DNA from: Pseudomonadota bacterium
Lineage (GTDB): Bacteria; Desulfobacterota; Desulfovibrionia; Desulfovibrionales; Desulfomicrobiaceae
Direction of reading: 5' to 3'
DNA: 64,000 nucleotides
Assembly (NCBI GenBank): GCA_018902545.1
Contig: JAHIQM010000005.1
Coordinates: 62,001 to 126,000, forward strand
The translations under genes and the position numbers were made by a program. How positions within the stretch are numbered: the first letter of the stretch is position 1; each line of letters starts with the position of its first letter. A model generated the notes under the pieces. The model was given only the letters and a program-made list of their open reading frames with translations. It ran no database searches and had not been told where the DNA came from. Positions 9,428 through 18,271 of this stretch are shown here, piece after piece.

Positions 9428-12258
9428 CTTTTGTGAACGGCGAGCAGCAAAGCTTGATCGACCACCTTGCCTCAATGCTCAAGGCCTACGCATTGACCGG
9501 CAGGGTGGTGGTCGAGGCACGGGATGAGGTGCGTCTGGTGGAAGATGTCTGTCAGGCGCTGGTTTCGACCCGTGGTTACCGTAACGCCTGGATCATCATC
9601 CTTGACTGTGAAGGCAAGGTGGACCGCTGGTTCCAGGCCGGTGTCGGCGAGGAGTTCTCAGCCATTCTGGCCCGCTTTCTGGAAGGCAGGCTGACCGCAT
9701 GCGCCGAGCGAGCCTTGAAATCCGGACAGGTCATCAGCGTGATGGACCCGGCGCAGGAGTGCGGAGATTGCCCCATGGCCCGCGTTTATGAGGATCAGTC
9801 CGGGTTTTCCATGCGGCTCGAATCCGAAGGGGAAATTTTGGGGATACTCTCCGTGTCCATACCGCGGTATCTGGCCATGGAGGACCGGGAGCGCGAGCTT
9901 TTTAAGGATTTGGGCGAGAGCGTGGTTCACGGGATACGGCGTCTGCGCCAAAGCGCACTTGTGCGCGAGCAGACGGAGAGGCTGCTGCATTACGAGAGGA
10001 TCATCTCTCGGACCAGCGACCGCATGTCCATCGTGAACAGACGCTACGAGTATGTGGTGGTCAACGCCGCATACGAACGCGAGTTCGGCAAGCCGCGTCA
10101 GGAGATCGAAGGGTGCTCCGTGGCCCAGTTCATGGGCGAGGATATCTTCCATGCGAGGATAAAGCCGCGTCTTGATGCGGCATTCGCCGGCAACGAGTGT
10201 GACTTTGAAGACGAGTATCCCGGAAAGTCCGGCCAAACCCTGTTCCGGAGAGTTCTCTACCAACCGTTCTATGATGCGAGTGGAAACGTACCGGAAGTGA
10301 TCGTCACCGCGCGCGACATCACCGAACGCAAGCGCATGGAGAAGGCGCTGCTGGAAAAGCAGCAGGAGCTGGACCGCTACTTCACGAGCAGCCTGGATCT
10401 GCTTTGCATCGCGAGCAATGAGGGCGAGTTCGTGCGGCTCAACCCTCAATGGACAACGGTGCTCGGCTACACCCTGCCGGAGCTGGAGGGGCGCAAATTC
10501 ATGGAGTTTGTCCATCCCGAGGATGTGGAGAAGACGCGAGAGATCGTTTCGCGCCTCAATAATCAGGAAGAGGTGCTCAATTTCGAAAATCGCTTCCTCT
10601 GCCGGGACGGCTCCTACAGATGGATCGAATGGCGCTCCAGATCGGTCGGGAGGCTCATCTACGCGGTGGCACGGGACGTCACCGTTCGAAAACAAACCGA
10701 GGAAGCCCTCCGCAGCAGTCGCGAACAGTTTGAACTGGCCATTCACGGCTCCAATGACGGGATATGGGACTGGGACCTGCGCACGAGCACCCTCTTTCTC
10801 TCGGAAAAGTGGAAGGAGCAGCTCGGGTATGCGGACCATGAAATACCGAACGAATTCATGACATTCGAAAATCTCCTCCACCCCGACGACAGACCCGCGG
10901 TGCTGGGCAAAATCGAGCGTTTTTTGAGCGACAGGTTCGATCGCTACTCGCACGAATTTCGCATGCTGCACAAGGACGGAACGGTGCGCTGGATTCACGC
11001 CAAGGGCGAGGCCGTGCGCAACGCTCGGGGGTCGGTGGAGCGTCTGGCCGGTTCGCATACGGACATCACCGCACGCAAGCAGGCCGAGGAGGAACTTCGC
11101 AGCGCCAAGGAGCAGGCCATGGCCGCGAACCAGGCCAAGTCCGAATTCCTGGCCAACATGAGCCACGAGTTGCGCACCCCCTTAAACGGCATCATGGGCA
11201 TGTTGCAGCTTCTCGGGCTGACCGGCCTCAATGCCGAACAGGAGGATTATGCGCTGACGGGCCTTCAGTCCTGTGAGCGGTTGATCCGCCTTCTGACCGA
11301 TATCCTCGACCTGTCCAGGATCGAATCCGGGAAGATGAACATCCGGAGCGAACCCCTGGAGCTGCGCCAGCTCCTCGATCAGCTCAAAGCTCTTTTCATT
11401 CCCGTCATCAGGCAAGACGGAATTTCATTCGAACTTGAAATCGATCAGGCCATCCCGCTTCGGCTGCTGGGCGATGCCGCCCGCCTGCAGCAGGTTCTGA
11501 CCAATATGGTCGGCAACGCGCTCAAGTTCACCCACGGCGGCAGCGTGAAGCTGCAAGCCTCCCTTCTGCCCCTGTCCAGAAATGGCCAATGCAGGGTGCT
11601 CTTCTCCATTGCCGACACCGGCATCGGCATCCCGGACGACAAACTGGGGATTCTTTTCAGACCTTTCTCCCAGGTCAGCCAGGGCTACACGCGCAGCTAT
11701 CAGGGTGCGGGGCTTGGGCTCTCCATCTGCAAGCGATTGGTTGAACTGATGGGCGGAAACATTTCCGTGGAGAGCGAGGAGGGGGCAGGCACGACCATGC
11801 ATTTTACGGCCACTTTCGACATGGCCCCGCCTCTGGAAATGGATGCGTTCCAATCCGAGCCGTCGCAGGACAAAGTCCGTGAAGGGCTTAAAATACTGGT
11901 TGTCGAGGACGACCACGTCAGCAGCGTCTCGGTGTCCATGATCCTGCGCAAATTCAAAACCGAGCCAACCCAGGTCGAAGACGGTCGCCAGGCTCTGGCC
12001 GCCCTCCGCCTGAAAACGTTTGATCTGGTGCTCATGGACGTCCAGATGCCAGTCATGGACGGTCTGGAAACAACCCAGGCCATCCGCGCCGGATCGGCCG
12101 GAGAAGTAATGAAATCCATCCCCATCATCGCCATCACCGCCTACGCCATGAGCGGAGACCGGGAAAGGTTTCTGGAGGCCGGAATGGACGATTATATTGC
12201 CAAACCTGTGAACATGGCGGACCTGAAGAATATACTTCTGAAGTACTCACAGGCATAA
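9424..12258 (+). CDS. Hybrid sensor histidine kinase (GAF, 3x PAS, HisKA, HATPase, receiver)
   Basis: A 944-residue soluble hybrid kinase. The frame is open further upstream to 9319, but I start at 9424 because AAGGAG (9413-9418) sits 5 bases before this ATG. A GAF-like domain (about 25-180) carries a CGDCPM cysteine pair. Three PAS domains (about 190-305, 318-435, 440-560) follow. Then come the H-box NMSHELRTPLNG (His581), an HATPase with GIGIP and GAGLGLSICKRLVELM, and a receiver with Asp872 in LMDVQMPVMDG and the YIAKP lysine. It lies 220 bases after the previous kinase and 46 bases before the small kinase at 12305. The signal is unknown; the GAF/PAS combination suits a small ligand or redox cue. 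Confidence 0.93.
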   Translation: MTFVNGEQQSLIDHLASMLKAYALTGRVVVEARDEVRLVEDVCQALVSTRGYRNAWIIILDCEGKVDRWFQAGVGEEFSAILARFLEGRLTACAERALKSGQVISVMDPAQECGDCPMARVYEDQSGFSMRLESEGEILGILSVSIPRYLAMEDRERELFKDLGESVVHGIRRLRQSALVREQTERLLHYERIISRTSDRMSIVNRRYEYVVVNAAYEREFGKPRQEIEGCSVAQFMGEDIFHARIKPRLDAAFAGNECDFEDEYPGKSGQTLFRRVLYQPFYDASGNVPEVIVTARDITERKRMEKALLEKQQELDRYFTSSLDLLCIASNEGEFVRLNPQWTTVLGYTLPELEGRKFMEFVHPEDVEKTREIVSRLNNQEEVLNFENRFLCRDGSYRWIEWRSRSVGRLIYAVARDVTVRKQTEEALRSSREQFELAIHGSNDGIWDWDLRTSTLFLSEKWKEQLGYADHEIPNEFMTFENLLHPDDRPAVLGKIERFLSDRFDRYSHEFRMLHKDGTVRWIHAKGEAVRNARGSVERLAGSHTDITARKQAEEELRSAKEQAMAANQAKSEFLANMSHELRTPLNGIMGMLQLLGLTGLNAEQEDYALTGLQSCERLIRLLTDILDLSRIESGKMNIRSEPLELRQLLDQLKALFIPVIRQDGISFELEIDQAIPLRLLGDAARLQQVLTNMVGNALKFTHGGSVKLQASLLPLSRNGQCRVLFSIADTGIGIPDDKLGILFRPFSQVSQGYTRSYQGAGLGLSICKRLVELMGGNISVESEEGAGTTMHFTATFDMAPPLEMDAFQSEPSQDKVREGLKILVVEDDHVSSVSVSMILRKFKTEPTQVEDGRQALAALRLKTFDLVLMDVQMPVMDGLETTQAIRAGSAGEVMKSIPIIAITAYAMSGDRERFLEAGMDDYIAKPVNMADLKNILLKYSQA

Positions 12259-12304
12259 AGCGCACTTACGATTCTGATCAACATTTTCACATAAGCGACC
12301 CACA

Positions 12305-13450
12305 ATGAATGACACATGCGAAACTCTGTGCGCTCCCGGCGAACGCCTGCCCATACATGAAATTCAGCAGGAAAATGCCCAGATCGGAAATCATCTGTGT
12401 TCGCAATATTTCGATTTCTTTCCGCTGCCTCTTCTGGTGCTGAACTCGCTGCGCCAGATCATCTTCAGCAACAAAGCCTTTACCGACCTTGTGGGCACCA
12501 GCGACATCGGGTCATTTCTGGGCAAGCGCCCGGGCGAGGCCGTTGGCTGCGCCTATGCGGCAGCAGGGCCAAACGGATGCGGCACGTCCGACTATTGCCG
12601 CGAGTGCGGAGCGCTGCAGGCGATACTTGAGAGCATGTTCACCAGGGAAAAAACCGTGCACGAATGCCAGCTCCTGTGCCGGGATGAACACGGTGCGACC
12701 ATTGCCCGGGATCTGCGGGTTTTCGCCTCTCCGTGGGAAGCCGGGGAGGGCACGTATTGTGTGCTCACGCTCATTGACATCGGGGATGAAAAACGCCGCC
12801 AGGCGCTGGAACGGATCTTTTTTCACGATATCCTGAACTCCGCCGGCGGGGCCAGAAATCTGGTCGACATCCTCCTGAAAGAGGTGCCCGAGGACGCCAG
12901 GGAGATAGCCCATATGGCCCGGTCCTCACTTTTCGCCCTGGTCGACGAGATTCAGAAACAGAAGCAGCTTTTGTCCGCGGAAAGAAATGAATACGAGATT
13001 TCAAAGATCACGCTGCAGGGCCTGGAGATCGTGCAATCCGTTGTCAAAGAATTCCGCTCCCACCCCAAGGCGCTGGGCAAGCGCATCCACCTTGACGCGG
13101 ACAGCGTCAACGTCGCCGTGCATTCCGACTTCTCCTTGCTGCGCAGGATTCTGGTCAACATGCTTTTAAACGCCCTGGAAGCCACTCCAGCGGCCGGAGT
13201 CGTCAGCGCGGGCCTATACCGGGAGGAGGGCAGGGCGGTGTTCTGGGTTGCCAATCCCGCCGTCATGCCGGAATCGGTCAAGTTGCAGGTGTTCAAAAGA
13301 TCGTTTTCGACCAAAGGCCACGACCGTGGTCTGGGCACGTATTCCATCAAGCTGTTGGCGGAAAATTATCTCGGAGGGAAGGTCGGCTTCACGTCCGAGG
13401 AACCGGCAGGCACGACATTCTGGATGCGGCTACCGGCTCTTGAAGCCTGA
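12305..13450 (+). CDS. Small sensor kinase with cysteine-rich PAS-like domain
   Basis: A 381-residue protein. The N-terminal PAS-like domain (about 35-160) carries Cys82, Cys92, Cys98 and Cys101 in a GCGTSDYCRECG context. The phospho-acceptor region is FFHDILNSAGG (His174), a non-standard H-box that I have seen in kinases of sulfate reducers. An HATPase follows, with NMLLNALEAT (N-box), DRGLGTYSIKLLAENY (G-box region) and a terminal GTTFWMRLP. There is no membrane span and no receiver. The cysteines could bind metal, hold an Fe-S cluster or act as a redox switch; that is inference. The start lacks a strong Shine-Dalgarno. It is the last gene of the plus-strand sensor run and converges on the kinase ending at 13614. 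Confidence 0.88.
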   Translation: MNDTCETLCAPGERLPIHEIQQENAQIGNHLCSQYFDFFPLPLLVLNSLRQIIFSNKAFTDLVGTSDIGSFLGKRPGEAVGCAYAAAGPNGCGTSDYCRECGALQAILESMFTREKTVHECQLLCRDEHGATIARDLRVFASPWEAGEGTYCVLTLIDIGDEKRRQALERIFFHDILNSAGGARNLVDILLKEVPEDAREIAHMARSSLFALVDEIQKQKQLLSAERNEYEISKITLQGLEIVQSVVKEFRSHPKALGKRIHLDADSVNVAVHSDFSLLRRILVNMLLNALEATPAAGVVSAGLYREEGRAVFWVANPAVMPESVKLQVFKRSFSTKGHDRGLGTYSIKLLAENYLGGKVGFTSEEPAGTTFWMRLPALEA

Positions 13451-13473
13451 TTGCGTGGACTTGCGGAGAGATA

Positions 13474-13617
13474 ATGGGCCTTCAATTCAAGGAGGTCTTT
13501 ATGAAATCTCAGTTTGCACAGAATTAGGCGGCACTCTATCCGTCTTGTTGCCAGGCACAGGTAATTGAATACCTGCGGCAACTTGTCCTGCTCCACGTGG
13601 TGCGTCTGCTTCCCTAA
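13474..13617 (+). pseudogene. Amber-interrupted small ORF with strong Shine-Dalgarno sites
   Basis: In the 163-base gap between convergent genes, ATG at 13474 (after GCGGAG) or 13501 (after a perfect AAGGAGGT at 13489-13496) starts a frame that hits TAG at 13525-13527. The same frame then stays open for 29 more codons (AALYPSCCQAQVIEYLRQLV...) to TAA at 13615-13617. The peptide is not one I recognise. It could be the remnant of a small gene or transposase-like element, a chance frame, or, much less likely, a readthrough product. Confidence 0.25.
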
Positions 13618-16211
13618 CGCCGCTGTTCTGCGAGCGTTTCGGCCATCATCTGCGTGAGGGTCTCCATATTTATGGGCTTTGCAACGTATCCGCTCATGCC
13701 CGCAGCCAGGAATTTCTCCTTATCCCCGGCCATGGCGTAGGCCGTCAGGGCGATGATCGGGATATCCCGTTTGTGGGAGTTTCTGGAGCCTCGGATGCGC
13801 TGGCAGGCCTCGATGCCATCCATGACCGGCATCGATACGTCCATGAGGATGAGGTCGAAATCATGCGACTCATGCAGTTCCAGGGCTTCCTGTCCGTTGT
13901 GGGCCATGGTCACGCTGTGCCCGGACTTTTCCAACAGCCTGCTGATACTGAAACCCGTTGTCTCGTCGTCTTCGGCCAAAAGGATTTGGAGGGACGCTGG
14001 CGGCGCAGTACGTTTCTCTAGCGCAGCCTCGTCGTCATGAGGCCGCACTTCCTTGCTGAAGGTCACGCAAAAAGCAAAGGTCGTGCCCACTCCCTCCTCA
14101 CTCGCCACGGCCATGTTGCCGCCCATGAGGGCCACCAGTTGCTTGCTGATGGTCAGGCCCAATCCGGCACCCTGGTGGTTCCGAGTATATCCCTGGCTTA
14201 CCTGGGTGAAGGGTTGAAACAGATTCCCAAGTTCTTCATCCGCAATGCCGCATCCCGTATCTTCAATGGCGAAGAAAACTCTGAAGGTATCTTTGCGGCG
14301 AGACGGAAGCGGATAGGCCTCGACGTGCACGTGCCCGCGCTTGGTGAATTTGAAGGAGTTGCCGATCAGATTGGTAAGCACCTGTTGTAGCCTGAGGGAA
14401 TCTCCAACAACCCAAATCGGGAGGCCAGGGTCAAGATGACGTGTTAATGTGACACCGGTCTGGACGGCGACTGGTGCGAAAAGATCAATGATTTGAGTCA
14501 GTACGCTGCGCAGGTCAAAGCGTTTGGAACGGATGAGCATCATGCTCGCCTCGACCCGGGAGAGGTCCAAAATGTCTGAGAGCAGGCTGGTCAGACGGTT
14601 GGTGGACTGGATGGCCAAGGCACAAAACTTCAACTCTTCCTTATCCTGCACGGATGTCTCGAGAAGCTGAAGCATGCCCAGGATGCCGTTCAAGGGAGTA
14701 CGGATTTCATGACTCATGTTGGCCAGGAATTCCGACTTGGCCCGGTTAGCTGCTTCGGCCTGCTCCTTGGCCAGCAGCAGCTCCTCCTCCTCCCGCTTGC
14801 GCTCGGTGATGTCCTGGACCATGCCGACGGAGCGGGTGATCGTGCCTTCGGCATCCCGCTCATGGACGCAGCGTTCGATTACAAAACGGATTTCTCCGTC
14901 GTCCCTGCGTACAATGCGATGCTCGATCTCGTAGCGGTCCCTATTTTCCTTAATGGAGGAGGTATAAGCATGATCAACGGCGGCGCGGTCGTCAGGGTGC
15001 ACGAGGGTCATAAACAGCTCGTAGCTGGGCTCAACTTCGTCCTGCGTTGCGCCAAAGATGCGGTAGGCTTCGTCCGACCATGTCAGGCGGTTTTCGACCA
15101 GGTCCAGCCGCCAGCTGCCCATGCGGCCGATGCTTTGAGCCTGCTCCAGGATGGCCTGGCTTGTGCGCAGCCGTGCCTGGCTTTCCAGGATAGCCGAAAT
15201 GGCCTGACGGAATTCTCGTTCGATGAGGCCCAGTTCCTGGAAGGGAGCCGGCGCAGGCGGGTCGGGCTGTTGCGAGGTAGCCAGACCGGTCATGGACTTT
15301 GAAAACTCCACGATCGGGCGTATGATCCGCAGGTTCAGGGTCCGCCTAACCGAGAGGAAGAGGATCAAGAAGTAGGCGACGAGCAGGATCTCGATGGTCG
15401 CTACGATCTTGAGGGTGTCGGACATGGTGTGCCATAGGCTCGTGGACAGGATGACCTTCCACTTGTGTCCGGGCAGTTGGGCGACGGTGTCGGACACGAA
15501 GCTGCCGTCCCTGAAGGCTAGTGCGCTGAACGCCCCTGCGTCGGAAGCCTCCTTGAATATCCGCCAGTCCCCTATGTTGGTCTGCTGGCGCACTAGGGCC
15601 ATGTCCGGGTGCGCGATGAGGTTGCCGAATCCGTCGGTGGCTGCCACCACTGTGCCGTGAAGGTCCAATGAGAAATGGTGCAAATGTTCAAGCAGAGCGT
15701 TTAGATTTAGCTCCCCGGCTATCATTTGCCCCGAAGCGGTTTTCGCCCGCATGAGGATAGTCAGACTGCCCGTATCAGAAGAATAGAGCGGCCGGGACAT
15801 GGTCGAGTTCGATTCCGGGGGAAAGAGGACAGGGAAGTCTACCCCCACGAACCCAGGCGGGTGTGTGAACCGCACGATGCCGTCCGCATCGACCAAGACG
15901 ATGCGCTGGAAACGGGTCAGGGATTCCTGCGTCTGCCTGATGGCTGCGAGGATGTGGTCGGGTTCGCTCCTGCCCTCAAGCCGTGCAAGTGAGGCGAGGT
16001 TCGAATGGGCGTCCGAAACGAAGATGTCGAGGTAGCGGCAAAGCGCAGTCGCCAAGTGTTCGTTGGTTTCTCTGGCCTTCTTGACGCCTTCCGTGAGCAG
16101 GGCGAGTCCGAGGGCGAAGACGACAATGATGCATGGGCCCAGCAACCATACGGCCAAGGTCCCGCGCAACAGGGAAACTGCTGGTGCAGGCGCTTTAGCG
16201 GATCGTTTCAT
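13614..16211 (-). CDS. Membrane hybrid histidine kinase with periplasmic sensor domain
   Basis: A 865-residue protein starting at ATG 16209-16211. The open frame extends to 16520, but that stretch overlaps the upstream gene and reads like a shadow. TM1 is about 17-40, a Cache-like periplasmic domain spans about 41-267, and TM2 about 268-288. A PAS domain (about 345-465, GSWRLDLVENRLTW) follows. Next are HisKA with His501 in [12 protein letters not shown], an HATPase (GCGIA, GAGLGLTISKQLVALM) and a receiver with Asp791 in LMDVSMPVMDG and the YVAKP lysine. Its start lies inside the end of the substrate-binding lipoprotein gene (17-base overlap), implying coupled translation and a shared sensory role. 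Confidence 0.9.
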   Translation of the reverse strand: MKRSAKAPAPAVSLLRGTLAVWLLGPCIIVVFALGLALLTEGVKKARETNEHLATALCRYLDIFVSDAHSNLASLARLEGRSEPDHILAAIRQTQESLTRFQRIVLVDADGIVRFTHPPGFVGVDFPVLFPPESNSTMSRPLYSSDTGSLTILMRAKTASGQMIAGELNLNALLEHLHHFSLDLHGTVVAATDGFGNLIAHPDMALVRQQTNIGDWRIFKEASDAGAFSALAFRDGSFVSDTVAQLPGHKWKVILSTSLWHTMSDTLKIVATIEILLVAYFLILFLSVRRTLNLRIIRPIVEFSKSMTGLATSQQPDPPAPAPFQELGLIEREFRQAISAILESQARLRTSQAILEQAQSIGRMGSWRLDLVENRLTWSDEAYRIFGATQDEVEPSYELFMTLVHPDDRAAVDHAYTSSIKENRDRYEIEHRIVRRDDGEIRFVIERCVHERDAEGTITRSVGMVQDITERKREEEELLLAKEQAEAANRAKSEFLANMSHEIRTPLNGILGMLQLLETSVQDKEELKFCALAIQSTNRLTSLLSDILDLSRVEASMMLIRSKRFDLRSVLTQIIDLFAPVAVQTGVTLTRHLDPGLPIWVVGDSLRLQQVLTNLIGNSFKFTKRGHVHVEAYPLPSRRKDTFRVFFAIEDTGCGIADEELGNLFQPFTQVSQGYTRNHQGAGLGLTISKQLVALMGGNMAVASEEGVGTTFAFCVTFSKEVRPHDDEAALEKRTAPPASLQILLAEDDETTGFSISRLLEKSGHSVTMAHNGQEALELHESHDFDLILMDVSMPVMDGIEACQRIRGSRNSHKRDIPIIALTAYAMAGDKEKFLAAGMSGYVAKPINMETLTQMMAETLAEQRR

Positions 16212-17340
16212 GGGTTCGGAAGTCTCTTCCGGTGAATTCGATGATGTAATGGTCCCGGATGACATCGCCGAATTCGTCCAGGCGGAAAGGCGCGATGACT
16301 CCCGGGAGTTCCGGGAGGGTCTCCATGGCGGCCGGAAGACTTTTCGGATCCCCTGCGGCCTTGAGCATCCCCTGCAAAAAGGCCTGGGTCGCCTCGTAGG
16401 ATAGGGCAGCGGCAAAATTCGGGGCATAACCGAAGCGTTGCTGGTAACGCTGCTGGAAAAACAGGTGCTCGGGCCTCGTGTTGTCTTCACTGTACCCCAT
16501 GCCGAAAATCCATCCTCCACAGGCTTGACCGCAATCCACCACGAGTTCCCGGGTGGCCGCCCACATGGTGCTATAGACAGGGATCTTCAGGCTGCGAGAT
16601 ACGAAGGTTTTGGCCAATTTGGAAGCGTCCCGGGAGGAGAGGCTGACGAAGACCGCGTCCGGAGCGAGTCGCTCGATTTCTGCGGTGATGGTTTCCCAGG
16701 ATTCCAGGGACGAGGAGTGGATATTCCATTCCTTGAGCAGCGTCCCCCCGAGGCGCACGAATTCGGAACGGAAAGCGTCCCTGTAAGGGCCTGAAAAAGC
16801 ATCGTTGTCCATGTCGGCGACGATCACCACCGTGCGCAGCCCGGCTTTTTCCGTACCATAGCGGGCGAGGGCTCTGGCCCATTGGGAGTTTTCGCTGAGG
16901 ACCCTGAAGAAGAGGTCCTTTTTTCCCGTCAGCAAGGGTGTGCTCACGGTAGGCGAGATAAGCGGCAAGCGGTGCCCCGAAGCCTGTTCAAGGGCGGCTT
17001 TGGCAACGCCGCTGGTCATGGGGCCGATGACGGCCACGGCTTTGACTGCTGCCAGCCTGTCCACGGCCTGGCGGGCACCGTCGGGCGTATTGAGGTCGTC
17101 CTCGGCCATCAGACGGAATGTCACTCCCGGGACCAACTCCCGGGCGTTTGCTTCTTCCAGGGCCAACTGTGCCCCATTGCGCCCCTGCACGCCTAGGTCG
17201 GAATACTTCCCTTCCAAGGGGCCGAGAAACCCAACTGTCACTTCCGAATGGTCCGAGCAGGCCTGCAGGAGCAGGCAAAGGAGCAAAACTGCGAGGCGTA
17301 TGCGACTGATGATTCCTTGTGATAGTGGGCAGGCGTACAT
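16195..17340 (-). CDS. Periplasmic amino-acid/amide-type substrate-binding lipoprotein (Peripla_BP_6 family)
   Basis: A 381-residue protein with a lipoprotein signal (LAVLLLCLLLQAC, lipobox LLQAC) and the LivK-like fold pattern: VGFLGPLEGKYSDLGVQGRN near the N-terminus, AVIGPMTSGVAKAA, and a C-terminal YEATQAFLQGML. It binds a small solute in the periplasm, probably amino-acid-like, though the ligand is not deducible. No permease or ATPase is adjacent. Instead the next gene in the same direction is a membrane hybrid kinase overlapping it by 17 bases, so it is more likely the ligand-sensing partner of that kinase than part of a transporter. The start has only a weak ribosome site. Confidence 0.85.
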   Translation of the reverse strand: MYACPLSQGIISRIRLAVLLLCLLLQACSDHSEVTVGFLGPLEGKYSDLGVQGRNGAQLALEEANARELVPGVTFRLMAEDDLNTPDGARQAVDRLAAVKAVAVIGPMTSGVAKAALEQASGHRLPLISPTVSTPLLTGKKDLFFRVLSENSQWARALARYGTEKAGLRTVVIVADMDNDAFSGPYRDAFRSEFVRLGGTLLKEWNIHSSSLESWETITAEIERLAPDAVFVSLSSRDASKLAKTFVSRSLKIPVYSTMWAATRELVVDCGQACGGWIFGMGYSEDNTRPEHLFFQQRYQQRFGYAPNFAAALSYEATQAFLQGMLKAAGDPKSLPAAMETLPELPGVIAPFRLDEFGDVIRDHYIIEFTGRDFRTHETIR

Positions 17341-17420
17341 TTATTTTGCTGGCTGATTGTTTCGTTGAGTTGTGGGTGTTTCAGACGCTTTCCATGCGGA
17401 TTGGTGAGCGCTTACGGAGA

Positions 17421-18266
17421 TCATAGGCGCTGGTAGGTGGCCGGAGCCATCTGTTTGAGCGGCAGGTCCGCTCCGGCCAGACTTTCTGAATGGCCGATGA
17501 AGAGGTGACCGCCGGGTTCAAGGTGGTTGCAGAATTTCCGGACCAGCTCGTGCTGGGTCTTTCTGTCGAAATAGATCATCACGTTGCGGCAGAAGATGAG
17601 GTCCATCTTTTCGCGGAACTGAAAATCATCCATGAAATTGAGCCGTCTGAAGCTGACCTTGTCGCGCAGTTCCGGGAGCACGCGGACCATCCGCCTGCTC
17701 TTGTCCTTGCTGCGCAGCAGGAACCTGCGCCTGAACTCCAGCGGAATAGTCCCGATTCTTTCCTCTTCATAAATGGCGCGTGAGGCTTTTTTGAGGATAT
17801 CAGTGGAGATATCCGTGGCCACGATGCTGAAGCGCAGGGGGCTTATCCGCTCGTTGTAGTCCATGAGAGTCATGGCCGTGGTGTAGGGCTCCTCGCCTGA
17901 CGAGCAGCCCGCGTTCCAGACGGCGAAGGTCTGGCCGGCGTGTTTTTTCTGCCACTGGGGCAGCACGATCTGGGTAAGGTACTCGAAATGCTTCGGCTCG
18001 CGGAAGAAGCTGGTGGTGTTGGTGGTCACTGCGTCGACCATCTGCGGCAGCTCCACCTCCAGGCCTTTGAGCGACTGCAGATACTCCAGATACTGCCCAT
18101 AGGACTTCATGTTCAGGGTGCGCAGCCTGCGTTGCAGCCGGGCCTGCAACATGGTCCTCTTGGTCTGGGTGATCTTGATGCCGAGCTCCGAATAGATGAA
18201 CTCGCTGAACTGCTTCAGTTCCTTGTCGCTCATCAGCGGGGCGGTCTGGGTGTTCGGGTCGTACAT
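17421..18266 (-). CDS. cheR: Chemotaxis protein methyltransferase CheR
   Basis: A 281-residue two-domain CheR. The N-terminal helical domain (FSEFIYSELGIKITQTKR, RLQRRLRTLNMKSYGQYL) is followed by the SAM-binding methyltransferase (TNTTSFFREPKHFEYL, NAGCSSGEEPYTTAMTL, ATDIS, DLIFCRNVMIYFD). It methylates glutamates on chemoreceptors using S-adenosylmethionine. It is the last gene of the minus-strand chemosensory operon and starts 5 bases after the cheA stop, so it is probably translated by coupling; its own ribosome site is weak. A CheB partner lies about 20 kb away at 38393 and a CheD at 40296. Confidence 0.95.
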   Translation of the reverse strand: MYDPNTQTAPLMSDKELKQFSEFIYSELGIKITQTKRTMLQARLQRRLRTLNMKSYGQYLEYLQSLKGLEVELPQMVDAVTTNTTSFFREPKHFEYLTQIVLPQWQKKHAGQTFAVWNAGCSSGEEPYTTAMTLMDYNERISPLRFSIVATDISTDILKKASRAIYEEERIGTIPLEFRRRFLLRSKDKSRRMVRVLPELRDKVSFRRLNFMDDFQFREKMDLIFCRNVMIYFDRKTQHELVRKFCNHLEPGGHLFIGHSESLAGADLPLKQMAPATYQRL

Positions 18267-18271
18267 GGCTT

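Noticed and set aside
13525-13527. Pyrrolysine readthrough at the amber codon
   Set aside because: No pyl genes, methylamine methyltransferase or similar context in the window; decay or chance is simpler.
13248-13568. 106-residue plus-strand frame at the end of the small kinase
   Set aside because: Out-of-frame overlap with the HATPase; composition of a shadow frame.
16212-16520. 103-residue N-terminal extension of the membrane hybrid kinase
   Set aside because: It overlaps the coding region of the substrate-binding lipoprotein in another frame and has serine/arginine-rich shadow composition.
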